Shown: positions 1 to 8,800, counted from the first letter of the stretch. The stretch: 64,000 nt of DNA from Oscillospiraceae bacterium (GCA_015063805.1 SVTK01000001.1:62001-126000); one strand, 5' to 3'. Notes: a model not told the origin generated them from the sequence alone. Translations and numbers: made by a program.

Positions 1-2
1 CC

Positions 3-1157
3 AAGCCGGAGCCGGCCAAGCGGGGGAAAAAAGCCCGCCGCCGCAGTACCAAGCGCACGGCAGGACAGATCGTGTGGCTGGTGGTGCGCCGCATTCTTGT
101 GGTGATCCTCACCCTTGTTCTGCTGTTGGTAGTAGGGGTGTTTGCCCTCTGCTACACCGTGGCCACCGGCCCCAGCCCCACCATCCGCAACTGGCTGGTG
201 CTCACCGCCATGCAGACCAGCGCCGCAAAATGGGTGCCGGGCCTCTTCATGTCGGACGAAGAGGTGGAACAGATCGTGGCCGACAGCCATGTGGTGCGCC
301 AGGAAGAAATCAATATGGACGAGTTCGCGCCCCCTGCCAAGGTGGACGAGAAAGGCGAGCCGGTGGACGAGTGGGCGGCCGCCATTGACGGGATGATCTA
401 TGAAACCATCAGCGGCCCCACCTTCAAGGGTTACGTCCTGCTGGTGAAGGATCCCTCCCGGGTTTACGTGGCCACCTCCAGCAGCTTCAAGGGAGGCGAG
501 CCGGGAATTCAGATTTTCCCCTGCGCTGACCGGGACGGCGCCATTGCCGGCATCAACGGCGGCGAGTTCTGGGATGACGGCGGCGGCGGAACCGGCGGAC
601 AGCCCCTCGGCCTCACCTACTCCCGGGGTAAGATGGTCTACCAGGACTGGTCCACCCGCACCTTCATCGGCATTGACAAGAATGACCGCCTGGTGGTGGC
701 CGAGTCCATGACCCGCGCTCGGGCAGACGAGCTGGGGATCCGAGATGCCGTTTCCTTCCAGAACGGCAACACCCTGATCACCAACGAGGACAACAAGGTC
801 ACCCTGCACTATAACGACGATAACACCGGCAAGGCCCAGCGTACCGCCATCGGTCAGCGGGCCGACGGTACTATGATCCTCATCGTTACCGACGGCCGCA
901 CCGCCGCAAGCCTTGGCGCCACCCACAATGACATCATCGACGTGATGGTGAGCTACGGCGCCGTGACTGCGGGAATGCTGGACGGCGGCTCCTCCACCAT
1001 GATGTACTACCGCGACTGGTATACCAAGTACAATGTGGACGTGAGCACCCTGGACCCCAACCAGCGCAAAGGCATGGTGAACAAGTTCAAGGCCTTCACG
1101 CCCCCCCGCACCATTCCGACCTACTTCATGGTCATGCCCGAGGAGGTGGGTGAATGA
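3..1157 (+). CDS. Phosphodiester glycosidase (NAGPA-type) domain protein, 5'-truncated by window edge
   Basis: Membrane-anchored protein with an extracytoplasmic phosphodiester glycosidase domain (NAGPA family, also seen in exopolysaccharide-associated proteins); the substrate cannot be told. The frame is open back to base 3 and encodes a Lys/Arg-rich stretch before the hydrophobic helix, so the true start lies outside the window; the GTG at 72 would cut into the helix junction. One transmembrane segment (LVVRRILVVILTLVLLLVV) is followed by about 330 external residues. Family signatures are INGGEFWDDGGGGTGG in the middle and GMLDGGSSTMMYYRD near the C-terminus. Its stop overlaps the next start (ATG in ATGA), so the two genes are translationally coupled. 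Confidence 0.82.
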   Translation, partial: KPEPAKRGKKARRRSTKRTAGQIVWLVVRRILVVILTLVLLLVVGVFALCYTVATGPSPTIRNWLVLTAMQTSAAKWVPGLFMSDEEVEQIVADSHVVRQEEINMDEFAPPAKVDEKGEPVDEWAAAIDGMIYETISGPTFKGYVLLVKDPSRVYVATSSSFKGGEPGIQIFPCADRDGAIAGINGGEFWDDGGGGTGGQPLGLTYSRGKMVYQDWSTRTFIGIDKNDRLVVAESMTRARADELGIRDAVSFQNGNTLITNEDNKVTLHYNDDNTGKAQRTAIGQRADGTMILIVTDGRTAASLGATHNDIIDVMVSYGAVTAGMLDGGSSTMMYYRDWYTKYNVDVSTLDPNQRKGMVNKFKAFTPPRTIPTYFMVMPEEVGE

Positions 1158-2248
1158 TGGCAAAACAGAAAAACACCCGCCGCTTCCCCATCTTCTGGAT
1201 CTGCCTGCTGATCTTTGTGGCTCTGGTGCTGACCGTGATGGTGATCGCCCTGGCACAGCTGCGGGTGGTGCTGGCCGATTATGAATCGGTGCAGCCGAAA
1301 TACGCGGCGGAGGAGGTCTTCCGTACCCACTTCGCCAACCCCGACTACGCCGCTTTGGCCGAACGCTGTGAAATGCCCGCCAACCTCTCCCCTCTGGAGA
1401 ACAAGGAAAACCTTGTGGCCGAGCTGACCGAGCGTTATGCCGGAGAGAATACCTCCTATGCCCCCACCACCGCCGGCGCGGATGGCAGTCTGCGCTTCTT
1501 AGTGAAGGCAGGGGAGCAGAAAATCGCTGTCTTCTCACTGGCCATTCTGCCCGAGAAGAGCGAGTTCGGCTTTGACCGCTACGGGCTGGGGGACGTTACC
1601 CTCTACATCCGTCCCGAGGAAAGCGCGGCAGTCAGCGCGCCGTCGGGATACACCGTTTACCTCAACGGCATTCCCCTCACCGATGCGCACATCACCGAGC
1701 GCGGGATCGAGACCGACACCTGCGCCCATATGCCTGAGGGGCTGGAGGGCATTACCTACACCACCTATGCCGCGGACAGCCTGCTTCGCGCCCCCGCCGT
1801 GGAGGTCAAGACCCCCGACGGCAGACTTGCGCCCCTGACCGCCGACCCCGAGAGCGGTCTGCTGACGGCGGGTATCGTCTACGACGAGGCCCTGCAGGCC
1901 GAGTACAGCGACTACATCATCGGCATCGCCCAGAATTACGCCGCCTTCGTGATGAAGGATGCCTACTTCGCCTCTTTCTCGGGCTATTTCGACAAGACCA
2001 CCGACCTGTACGAAACGGTGCGTCAGGTGCCTACCTCCTTCGTGTGGCGGCACGACGGCTTCGAGTTCGCCGATGTGAGCGCCACCGAGTTCTACGGCTA
2101 CAGCGAGGACGTTTTCTCCTGCCGCGTCCGCTTCATGCACATCCTCCACCGCATCGGCAGCGAGGACTACACCGAGCAGTTTGACGTGACCTTCTACCTG
2201 CATCGGGTGGACGGCAAATTCCTCATCTACGACATGGTCAACAACTGA
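1154..2248 (+). CDS. Membrane-anchored extracytoplasmic protein of unknown function
   Basis: I do not recognise a family. The protein has a short basic N-terminus, one transmembrane helix at about residues 10-35 (FPIFWICLLIFVALVLTVMV) and an external region of about 325 residues without Cys-rich or catalytic motifs. A GAGGAGGTG ribosome site precedes two adjacent ATGs (1154 and 1157); either works. The first overlaps the stop of the upstream glycosidase gene and the stop is 17 bases before the PAP2 gene, so all three probably form one envelope-related operon. The C-terminal half has a mixed alpha/beta look (YLHRVDGKFLIYDMVNN at the end) that resembles NTF2-like folds, but this is only an impression. 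Confidence 0.72.
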   Translation: MMAKQKNTRRFPIFWICLLIFVALVLTVMVIALAQLRVVLADYESVQPKYAAEEVFRTHFANPDYAALAERCEMPANLSPLENKENLVAELTERYAGENTSYAPTTAGADGSLRFLVKAGEQKIAVFSLAILPEKSEFGFDRYGLGDVTLYIRPEESAAVSAPSGYTVYLNGIPLTDAHITERGIETDTCAHMPEGLEGITYTTYAADSLLRAPAVEVKTPDGRLAPLTADPESGLLTAGIVYDEALQAEYSDYIIGIAQNYAAFVMKDAYFASFSGYFDKTTDLYETVRQVPTSFVWRHDGFEFADVSATEFYGYSEDVFSCRVRFMHILHRIGSEDYTEQFDVTFYLHRVDGKFLIYDMVNN

Positions 2249-2265
2249 GAAAAGGAGTCCCTCCC

Positions 2266-2808
2266 ATGGACGTTTTCCTTCCCTTTGACTTCGCGGTCCT
2301 GGACTGGATCGCCGAGAACCTGCGCTGCGGCTTCATGGACTTTATCATGCCCCTCATCACCCGCCTCGGCGACGAGGGCATCTTCTGGATCGCTACCGCG
2401 CTGATCCTGCTGATCTTCCCCAAGACCCGGAAGACCGGCGCCATGATGGGGGTGGCTATGCTGCTGGGCCTGCTCATCGGCAACAAGTGTCTCAAGCCCC
2501 TCATCGCCCGCACCCGCCCCTATGACGTGCGGGAGATCCTCCCCTACCTCATCGAGCCGGAATCCTCGAAATCCTTCCCCTCGGGACACACCCTGGTGTG
2601 CTTCGAGGCTGCTACCGTCCTCATGATTCGCCACGCCAAACCCTGGGGCATCGCGGCCCTGGTGGCCGCCTTCCTCGTGGCCTTCTCCCGGATGTACCTC
2701 TTCGTCCATTACCCCACCGATATCCTCGGCGGCATCATCCTTGGCACCCTCTTCGGCTTCTGCGGCGTGTGGATCGTGAACGGGTTGATGAAATTAAAAA
2801 AGAAATAA
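2266..2808 (+). CDS. PAP2-family membrane phosphatase
   Basis: Integral membrane phosphatase of the PAP2 superfamily, which dephosphorylates lipid phosphates such as undecaprenyl pyrophosphate or phosphatidic acid on the outer membrane face. All three catalytic signatures are present: C1 K-x6-RP in KPLIARTRPYD (about residues 77-87), C2 PSGHT (about 104) and C3 SR-x5-H-x3-D in SRMYLFVHYPTD (about 143-154). About five hydrophobic helices in 180 residues is the normal size. AAAGGAG lies upstream of the ATG. It is the last gene before a hairpin terminator, downstream of two envelope genes. The lipid substrate cannot be named from sequence. Confidence 0.88.
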   Translation: MDVFLPFDFAVLDWIAENLRCGFMDFIMPLITRLGDEGIFWIATALILLIFPKTRKTGAMMGVAMLLGLLIGNKCLKPLIARTRPYDVREILPYLIEPESSKSFPSGHTLVCFEAATVLMIRHAKPWGIAALVAAFLVAFSRMYLFVHYPTDILGGIILGTLFGFCGVWIVNGLMKLKKK

Positions 2809-2843
2809 GGGCATTAGAGCGTCACTCTAAAGGACAGTTTTGG

Positions 2844-2880
2844 AAATACGGTATATCTCAAAAGAGGTATGCCGTATTTT
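2844..2880 (+). terminator. Hairpin terminator after the PAP2 gene
   Basis: An 11-12 bp inverted repeat (AATACGGTATA / TATGCCGTATT, one G-T pair) ends in TTTT about 35 bases after the PAP2 stop. Confidence 0.65.
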
Positions 2881-2937
2881 GCGTTTGTGGACACAGATGC
2901 AGTGCTTGTCAGTAAAATTGACAAGTTATAGGTGAAC

Positions 2938-3052
2938 ATAAAGGCTCTCCGTTTGGGAGAGCTCCCGACGGAGTCGGATGAGAGGGGCGGTTTTCAACCC
3001 TCTCCGTCAGCCTTCGGCTGCCACCTCTCCCAAAAGGAGAGGCTTTTTCTAC
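2938..3052. repeat. Large imperfect palindromic intergenic element
   Basis: GC-rich imperfect palindrome: AAGGCTCTCC and GGGAGAGCTC on the left mirror CTCCGTCAGCC, CACCTCTCCC and GGAGAGGCTTTT on the right. It has the same design as the elements at 8867-9045 and 54207-54288. It sits at the left edge of the AT-rich island; the 520-base gap 2809-3328 otherwise holds only terminators. Confidence 0.6.
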
Positions 3053-3185
3053 CTCCCGGAAGGTAAGTGAGTTTATCGCAATATATAAAAGCCTCAAAAT
3101 CCTTATCCATACTGTATTTTCCCTTCTTCCATATTCTGTGCCTTACAAATTTTATAGCAAAAATTGCCTTTGCTATATTATAGTG

Positions 3186-3234
3186 AAAAAATGACATCTT
3201 GATAAATAAAATTATCAAAAAGATGTCATTTTTT
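3186..3234. terminator. Long perfect hairpin, probably bidirectional terminator
   Basis: Perfect 15-base arms (AAAAAATGACATCTT and its complement) enclose a second GATAA/TTATC stem. A-run on one side and T-run on the other would terminate transcription both ways at the island's left border. Confidence 0.6.
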
Positions 3235-3274
3235 CTGCCAGTAAAGAAAATCAGCACTATAATATGTATGGCGA

Positions 3275-3315
3275 GAAAAAAGACCCCGATCTGCGTTATA
3301 TGCAGAACGAGGTCT
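3275..3315 (-). terminator. Terminator of the AT-rich two-gene unit
   Basis: On the minus strand, an AGACCTCG...CGGGGTCT stem with inner TCTGC/GCAGA is followed by T6, starting about 14 bases after the stop of the 215-residue gene. Confidence 0.7.
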
Positions 3316-3328
3316 AACTTAAATAATT

Positions 3329-3976
3329 TTATTGGTTTTCCATTTCCCATTTCTCAAGAACTAAACTATAATATGTACCAGCAAGTCTTGACAAACAATC
3401 ACTTAATACTTCGCACCATTCTAACAAATTTTCCAAATCCACCACAACATTGTCGTATTGATTGATATAGAAATGGGTGTCATCCTGATTGTTGAGGGGA
3501 TACCTGCTAAAGTCCATATTGTAAAACGCCTTGTTAAAATCATCCGTCATAATATTTCGGTATATTTCGTCCAAATATTTTTCCAACGGAATTATCATTT
3601 GCGTAAAGACTTTTTCTTCACGCCCATATCCAAAGCCAAATTCTTTTATTTTATTTTTCGCAGTATACCAAATACCGCGAATGTCGTGATTGTCGTTGTA
3701 CGTTGATTTATAACCCAACAGTATATTCATACTCCAACATATAGCTTTTTCATACAATTCAATAGCATGGTTTATAGAGAACAATATTGGAAAAATCAAA
3801 CCGTCTGCCTTGTGATCACTATTGTCAGCCAAACATTCTTTAATAGAGAGTATCGCACTTTCAAAATAGCCTTGTGCCAAAGTATTTATGTTGTGGATTG
3901 GTTCGTGCTTATCTGTACGCCAATTCATATATGCGTTTTTAGATATATCGGGATTGTAGCTAAACACTTTATTCAT
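3329..3976 (-). CDS. Unknown helical protein, possibly HEPN-like, in AT-rich island
   Basis: I do not recognise the family with certainty. The start is set at the second ATG (3976) because AAGGAG is 8 bases upstream of it but only 2 from the ATG at 3982. The 215-residue product is predicted mostly helical. The order INHAIELYEKAICW followed by NHDIRGIWYTAKNK resembles HEPN-superfamily helices (H-x-E-L-x-x-K then H-D-I-x-x-L/I-W). No clear R-x4-6-H ribonuclease motif is visible, so catalysis is not claimed. It is 53 bases downstream of the putative nuclease gene on the same strand and shares its low G+C, which suggests a co-transferred pair. Confidence 0.62.
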   Translation of the reverse strand: MNKVFSYNPDISKNAYMNWRTDKHEPIHNINTLAQGYFESAILSIKECLADNSDHKADGLIFPILFSINHAIELYEKAICWSMNILLGYKSTYNDNHDIRGIWYTAKNKIKEFGFGYGREEKVFTQMIIPLEKYLDEIYRNIMTDDFNKAFYNMDFSRYPLNNQDDTHFYINQYDNVVVDLENLLEWCEVLSDCLSRLAGTYYSLVLEKWEMENQ

Positions 3977-4029
3977 TGTCATATCTCCTTATTAAAAATT
4001 TTCGTTTGTTTTAGAGTCTTGCGTATCTT

Positions 4030-5487
4030 CTACTCTTTTTTGTTTTGAATATCCGATATATATTTTATTAAATTTTCGTTTGTTATATCTAATGTATAAG
4101 ACCATTCAATTAGTGTTATTCCATTATTTTTACAAAGAGCTTTCTTTTTAGCGTCATTTTCTTGTTGATGTTTAAAGTGTGCTTCTCCACCAAAATGCTC
4201 TATTGGCTCATAATGCTGTCTACCTTGATACTCAATTCCTATAGATAACGACGGAATATAAATATCCAAAGATTGCATTTCTAACCAATCACAACGATAT
4301 TGATATATAGCGTCCTTATAAATACTTGAAACGAGGGCATACAGCTGTGCTTCTGACTTCCATTTTGGAGACGTTTTATTTGCCACAATTAGTTCTGCGT
4401 AAATTTTATCTCTTTGTTTTCTCTGCCTCAGTTGATGTTCATGTGTCTTCTTTGCAATTTCTTTGAAATCTGCAAGAACAGCCGCTTTAGAATTTATTAA
4501 ACGTCTACGCGTATTGGAAAGTATAGATGGAATGTGATGTTCATATATTGTAAGAAACGCCTCATCTTTAGATATTTTTTTAGCCGTAGGTCCCAACATT
4601 TCAAGCAAATCAATATGTTTTTTTGATATTATACCTTTCCATATAGTTGGTGATATTTGATATGTTTCGCCATATTCCTCAAGAACGTATTTAATAATGT
4701 CACCGTTAGAGCCATTGGGATAAATAAATTCAAATGCCAATACATCGGGTAATTCTTGTAAAGTAGTCCAGAGAACACCCTCGTCAAATAGTTTTTCTAA
4801 CGGAATAATTGTTTGAATTAGATCAAGTTCGTCCTTTAAAGTAGCGATAGTCATTCCATCCCGAATTTCAAAAAAATTCAAATCTGGAATCGAACGATTT
4901 ATGTAATTAGCTATTTCCCAATAATTCAAAACATTTTCAATTGTAATCAAGTCATAGACTGAATGATTATACGCAAACGCATCACGGAGTTTGCTTATCA
5001 ATTGAAAATATGCCTTCACATTGTCCTTGTATTTTGATATGCAATTATCACAAATGTTTATAACAGTTTTATAGTCTAAAACATAGAAAGAATAAGCCAA
5101 TAAATTTGAAACTAATTGATTGAGATACAAGGAATACTCAATAGTGGTTTCTCTAAAGATTATGTTTTTTCTATACAAATCATATGCAAATACAGCGTTG
5201 TTTTTACAGGAATTACTGTGAGAATCTATAGTTTTATTTGCCAAAACCACCAATAGTTGTTTAGCATAAAGTTCTAATTCTGATGATAATTTTTCTTTCT
5301 CTATTACCTCTAATATTGATTTTAAGCCACTTTCATAATGGCATTTTACAAAATTTTCTATTTTATTTGTAGATGTAGAAATGCTAAAAATCGGTTTACC
5401 TTCATTGATACTACACCTATCCCAAGTATACTCAATTTTGGGGAACGCTAACTTTGATACATAATTGAGAGATTCATATATATCCAT
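4030..5487 (-). CDS. Large protein with C-terminal PD-(D/E)XK-like nuclease domain
   Basis: 485-residue protein in strongly AT-rich DNA. The N-terminal about 370 residues are helical and unrecognised, perhaps a TPR-like or coiled scaffold. The C-terminal about 100 residues look like a restriction-endonuclease-like fold: LDIYIPSLSIGIEYQGRQHY places D and E-x-Q as candidate metal ligands (E-x-Q in place of E-x-K), followed by a helix rich in DAKKKALCKNNG and a strand with ITLIEW. This signature is common in uncharacterised phage-defence and mobile-element proteins. A good promoter lies just upstream and AAAGG precedes the ATG. Function in defence is an inference from composition, domain and gene pairing. 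Confidence 0.65.
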   Translation of the reverse strand: MDIYESLNYVSKLAFPKIEYTWDRCSINEGKPIFSISTSTNKIENFVKCHYESGLKSILEVIEKEKLSSELELYAKQLLVVLANKTIDSHSNSCKNNAVFAYDLYRKNIIFRETTIEYSLYLNQLVSNLLAYSFYVLDYKTVINICDNCISKYKDNVKAYFQLISKLRDAFAYNHSVYDLITIENVLNYWEIANYINRSIPDLNFFEIRDGMTIATLKDELDLIQTIIPLEKLFDEGVLWTTLQELPDVLAFEFIYPNGSNGDIIKYVLEEYGETYQISPTIWKGIISKKHIDLLEMLGPTAKKISKDEAFLTIYEHHIPSILSNTRRRLINSKAAVLADFKEIAKKTHEHQLRQRKQRDKIYAELIVANKTSPKWKSEAQLYALVSSIYKDAIYQYRCDWLEMQSLDIYIPSLSIGIEYQGRQHYEPIEHFGGEAHFKHQQENDAKKKALCKNNGITLIEWSYTLDITNENLIKYISDIQNKKE

Positions 5488-5521
5488 AACAAGAAACCTT
5501 TCTGTAGTATATGCCTAAATA

Positions 5522-5550
5522 ATTATACCACAAATATGTTAATAAATCAA
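5522..5550 (-). promoter_or_regulatory. Sigma-A-type promoter of the AT-rich island genes
   Basis: On the minus strand TTGATT and TATAAT are 17 bases apart, with TGG before the -10 (extended -10), 35 bases upstream of the nuclease gene start. Confidence 0.65.
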
Positions 5551-5554
5551 TTAA

Positions 5555-5594
5555 AAAATAAGACGGCTTGAATTTTCACTCAAACCGCCTTATC
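5555..5594 (-). terminator. Hairpin terminator upstream of island promoter
   Basis: Minus-strand stem AAGGCGGTTTGA / TCAAGCCGTCTT followed by ATTTTTT. It would insulate the island from transcription arriving from the right. Confidence 0.65.
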
Positions 5595-5694
5595 CATTAG
5601 GAAACCTTACAATATTGGAACCTTGCCGATTCTGCTCCCCCCTTTCGGGGGATGGTATGCTATGTTGAAAAACTGTCCTTAAGAGCACGCATCA

Positions 5695-5750
5695 TTGGGG
5701 AGGGGCTTTTTGAAAAAAGCCCCTCCCCAATGCCCTCCGCAAAAACTTTC
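5695..5750. repeat. Interspersed hairpin repeat, copy 1
   Basis: TTGGGGAGGGGC and its complement flank a CTTTTTGAAAAAAG core, followed by the tail GCAAAAACTTTC. It belongs to the hairpin family found at many intergenic sites of this window. The 437-base gap 5488-5924 contains only this copy, the next copy and terminators. Confidence 0.75.
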
Positions 5751-5799
5751 ATGCGAATTGGAGTTGGTGGGAGCTGAAGGAACCATGAGACAAAGAAAA

Positions 5800-5836
5800 T
5801 CCCCCGAAACTGATGTTTCGGAGGATTTTTTATTTT
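5800..5836. terminator. Hairpin terminator
   Basis: AAAATCCCCCGAAAC and GTTTCGGAGGATTTTTT form a stem with a 4-base loop and T-run; it also has an A-run on the other side and may work both ways. Confidence 0.6.
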
Positions 5837-5837
5837 G

Positions 5838-5909
5838 CAAAGTTTTTGCGGATTCTTAAGGGGCTTTTCTCAAAAAGCCCCTTAAGCGGGGTGCGGGGCA
5901 GAGCCCCGG
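5838..5909. repeat. Interspersed hairpin repeat, copy 2 (double hairpin form)
   Basis: GCAAAGTTTTTGCGG leads into CTTAAGGGGC-TTTTCTCAAAAA-GCCCCTTAAG, then a second small hairpin CGGGGCAGAGCCCCG. It lies directly after the M28 peptidase stop and could terminate that gene. Confidence 0.75.
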
Positions 5910-5924
5910 CCAAGCCCCACGACC

Positions 5925-7142
5925 TTATCTCTTCCGGCAGAGGTATTTGTCCAGTTTTTCTTTCATGTTGTCGGGGATGGTGCGTTCCACGGGGCAGAAT
6001 GCGGCGTTGGCCATGCGGTCCACGAAGGCGGTGATGGCGGCGATATCCTGCTGCATCTGGTTGGGGGAGATGGAAGCGGCGGTATCGTAGCTGTTGTGGA
6101 TGGTGGCCGTTTCCCGGGGCGCGGAGCGAGCGAAGGAAACGGAGGGCACGCCCTTGTCCGAGAAGGGCGTGGAGTCACTGGAGTAGACCCCCTGGTAGGC
6201 GGAGATGGGGAAGCCCAGCTCCCGGCCCATGTAGGTGATATAGTGGACCAGCTTTTCCTCGGCGGTGCAGCAGGCAATGAACTTGCCCATGATGCAGCCG
6301 ATCATATCCAGGTTGACGCAGAGCGCGGTTTTGCTCAGCTCCTCCTCGTGCTCGGCGCAGTATGCCTTGGCGCCCAGCAGGCCGCGCTCCTCGCTGCCGC
6401 ACCAGATGAAGCGCAGGCTTCGGCGGTGGGGGCGCTCGGCGAAGTGCATGGCCATGGACATAAGGCCCACCGCACCCGACATATTGTCGTAGGCACCTTG
6501 GGAGAGGGAGGTGGAATCGTAGTGCGCTGTCAGCACGATGGTCTGCTCATCCTCGCCGGGCAGATCCAGCACCACGTTCCGGGATTCGCCGGTATATTCG
6601 TCCTGCGCCAGGGTGATGCGGGCGGTCTTGGCCCCTGCGGCGATCAGGGCCACCGCGTCCTTGGCGTTGATGTTCACCCCGAGGATCTTCTCGCCCTGGG
6701 ACACATAGCTGCGCAGCTCCCGGCGGTCGATATCCCGGTCGGTGAAGTTCACGTTGCCGTCGTAGCTGATGAAGCCCACCGCGCCGTGGGCCAGCAGGTC
6801 GCGGTAGCGCCAGTAGCCCAGGTAACCGTCGAAAAGCACGATCTTCCCGCGGCAGCCCTCCAGGCTCATGGGATCGGTGTCGGTGAGGTAGTACAGGGGG
6901 GCTTCGATCTCCCCCGAACCGGCGCAAAGATAGCCCCGGCAGGGGATCTCCTGACCGTCCACCACCAGCTTTTCGGTGTGAACGGTGGCCATGTCCACCA
7001 CAAAGGGAGCAAGCTTCGCTTCAAGGCCTGCCTCGCGGCAAACCCCGCAAAGATATTCGGCGGCCTGCAGCTCCTCTGCGCTTCCGCCCGTGCGGATGTA
7101 CGCCGTGTCGCGGAAAATTTTCTCAATCTGTGCTGTCGTCAT
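5925..7142 (-). CDS. M28-family metallopeptidase (aminopeptidase-like) with PA-like insert
   Basis: Zinc-dependent exopeptidase of family M28. Visible metal/catalytic residues in order: His-Asp in LTAHYDSTS (about residue 207), Asp in GAYDNMSGA (about 218), Glu-Glu in WCGSEERG (about 251), Asp in NLDMIG (about 278) and a late DKGVPSVSF region. Residues about 80-200 contain a protease-associated-like insert (GKIVLFDGYLGYW, GAVGFISYDG). No signal peptide is seen, so it is probably cytoplasmic and trims peptides. AAGGAGA precedes the ATG. 405 residues is usual for the family. It is monocistronic, with interspersed hairpin repeats on both sides. Confidence 0.87.
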   Translation of the reverse strand: MTTAQIEKIFRDTAYIRTGGSAEELQAAEYLCGVCREAGLEAKLAPFVVDMATVHTEKLVVDGQEIPCRGYLCAGSGEIEAPLYYLTDTDPMSLEGCRGKIVLFDGYLGYWRYRDLLAHGAVGFISYDGNVNFTDRDIDRRELRSYVSQGEKILGVNINAKDAVALIAAGAKTARITLAQDEYTGESRNVVLDLPGEDEQTIVLTAHYDSTSLSQGAYDNMSGAVGLMSMAMHFAERPHRRSLRFIWCGSEERGLLGAKAYCAEHEEELSKTALCVNLDMIGCIMGKFIACCTAEEKLVHYITYMGRELGFPISAYQGVYSSDSTPFSDKGVPSVSFARSAPRETATIHNSYDTAASISPNQMQQDIAAITAFVDRMANAAFCPVERTIPDNMKEKLDKYLCRKR

Positions 7143-7189
7143 GATGTTTCTCCTTGATGTGTTTTTTCTTTGGGCGCTGCCCCAAACCC

Positions 7190-7333
7190 CGCCGGGGGAG
7201 CCGGGCGCAAAGCGCAGAAAAAGGCTCCCCCGGGCCCCCGCGAAAACTTTAAAAAATTTTTGAAAGTTTTTGGGGATTCTTAAGGGGCTTTTTTCAAAAA
7301 GGCCCTTAAGCGGGGTGCGGGGCAGAGCCCCGC
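7190..7333. repeat. Interspersed hairpin repeats, copies 3 and 4 (tandem)
   Basis: Copy 3 (7190-7250) is interrupted by GGGCGCAAAGCGC inside the GGGGGAGCC...GGCTCCCCC stem and ends in CGCGAAAACTTT. Copy 4 (7262-7333) is GAAAGTTTTTGGGG, CTTAAGGGGC/GGCCCTTAAG and CGGGGCAGAGCCCCG. They lie between the MATE gene stop and the peptidase start. Confidence 0.75.
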
Positions 7334-7337
7334 ATCC

Positions 7338-8714
7338 TTACTGCTTGATCGCCTTTGTCTTCCAGCGGCCCATCTTGTAGAAGAGGAAGGTAAGGAGTGC
7401 GCCGATGAGCCAGGAGGCGAGGAGGGAGATCTGAATGCAGATGTTTTGTCCGTGGGGAAGCTCGGGGGTGCGGGTGAGGTAGGAAATACCGTAGGCCAGG
7501 GGGACGCGGATGACGACGGTGGTGATGAGGGAGATCCACATGGGGGTCAGGGTGTCGCCCGCGCCGCGCATGACGCCGGAAAGGCTCTGGGTCACAGCCA
7601 CGGCGATATAGCCCACGGCCAGGATGGTCATGAGGCGGTAGCTGAGGTCGATGAGCTCAGCGGTTTCGGTGAAGACCGACATGAGAGGTTTGCCGAAGAT
7701 GAGAATAATACCGGTGATGACGGTGGAGCAGAGAACCGCCATGAGAGTGCCCTGCCGTGCGCCGGTGACGGCGCGGTCGTACTTGCCGGCGCCCACGTTC
7801 TGCCCGGTGAAGGTGGTCAGGGCGGTGCCGAAGGAGAAGTTGGGCATCATGGCGAAGCCGTCCACCCGCATGACCACCACGTTGGCGGCGATGAACTGCT
7901 CACCGAACTGGTTGGTCAGGGACTGGACGATGATCATGGCCGAGGAGAAGATGGCCTGGGTCAGACCTGAGGGAAGGCCCAGCCGCACCACGGTGTACAC
8001 ATATTCCCGCGTGGGGATCAGATAGCGGGGCTTGAAGTCGAAGTGCTCCCGCATCCGCATGAGCCGGCGCAGACACAGGATGGAGGACACCACCTGGGCC
8101 AGGACGGTAGCCAGCGCCACGCCGGGAACGCCCATCTGCACCACACCCACGAAAAACACGTCGAGGATGATGTTGATCACGGTGGCAACGAGGAGGTAGA
8201 CCAGCGCCGATACCGAGTCGCCCATCCCGCGGAGGATACCGCTGAGGATGTTGTAGTAGGCCACGCCGATACCCCCCACCACGGTGATGATCAGATAGTC
8301 GGCGCACCAGTCGATGATGGATTCGGGGGTGTCCAGCAGAACGAGCATGGGGCGGATGAGGGGAAGGGCGATCACCGCCAGGATCACACAGGCAATGGCG
8401 GTGACGGTGATGCAGGTACCGATGGTGCGGGAGAGGGCGTCGCGGTTCTGGGCGCCGAAATACTGGGACACCATAATGCCCGCACCTGCCGAAATGCCGA
8501 TGAAGAGCACCAGCAGCAGATTGAGCACAGGGCCCGCGCTGCCGACGGCGGCCAGGGCATTGTCCCCGATGTAATGCCCCACCACGATGCTGTCCACCGT
8601 GTTGTAAAGCTGCTGTGCAATGTTGCCCAGCAGCATGGGCAGGGTGAAGATGAGAATGCTTTTCCAGGGGGTGCCCACCGTCATATCCGTGGGGGCGAAG
8701 AGTTTTTTGAACAC
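7338..8714 (-). CDS. MATE-family multidrug/cation antiporter
   Basis: Twelve-helix MATE exporter, which expels drugs or metabolites in exchange for Na+ or H+. Typical N-terminal pattern PWKSILIFTLPMLLGNIAQQLYNTVDSIVVG, with the second repeat starting near residue 235 (RLGLPSGLTQAIFSSAMI). 458 residues is the normal size. The start is GTG at 8714, chosen because AAAGGAG lies 6 bases upstream and the family N-terminus follows at once. Probably its own transcription unit. Substrate not predictable. A second MATE gene lies at 33481-34857; they are homologous but clearly diverged, not a recent duplication. Confidence 0.9.
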   Translation of the reverse strand: MFKKLFAPTDMTVGTPWKSILIFTLPMLLGNIAQQLYNTVDSIVVGHYIGDNALAAVGSAGPVLNLLLVLFIGISAGAGIMVSQYFGAQNRDALSRTIGTCITVTAIACVILAVIALPLIRPMLVLLDTPESIIDWCADYLIITVVGGIGVAYYNILSGILRGMGDSVSALVYLLVATVINIILDVFFVGVVQMGVPGVALATVLAQVVSSILCLRRLMRMREHFDFKPRYLIPTREYVYTVVRLGLPSGLTQAIFSSAMIIVQSLTNQFGEQFIAANVVVMRVDGFAMMPNFSFGTALTTFTGQNVGAGKYDRAVTGARQGTLMAVLCSTVITGIILIFGKPLMSVFTETAELIDLSYRLMTILAVGYIAVAVTQSLSGVMRGAGDTLTPMWISLITTVVIRVPLAYGISYLTRTPELPHGQNICIQISLLASWLIGALLTFLFYKMGRWKTKAIKQ

Positions 8715-8800
8715 GGGGAATCTCCTTTGCTTGCGTAAAATCTACCAATTTATATATAATGATATATAGTATCACAAATCGGCGGAAAATGCAAGTAGGC

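Noticed and set aside
2994-3350. A 118-codon minus-strand frame with hydrophobic segments in the gap before the AT-rich island
   Set aside because: It runs through two terminators and into the palindromic repeat (its last residues translate the repeat), and has no ribosome site.
5488-5924. tRNA or riboswitch in this and other long gaps
   Set aside because: No cloverleaf, TTCGAATC-type loop or known riboswitch core was found; the gaps consist of hairpin repeats, terminators and promoters.
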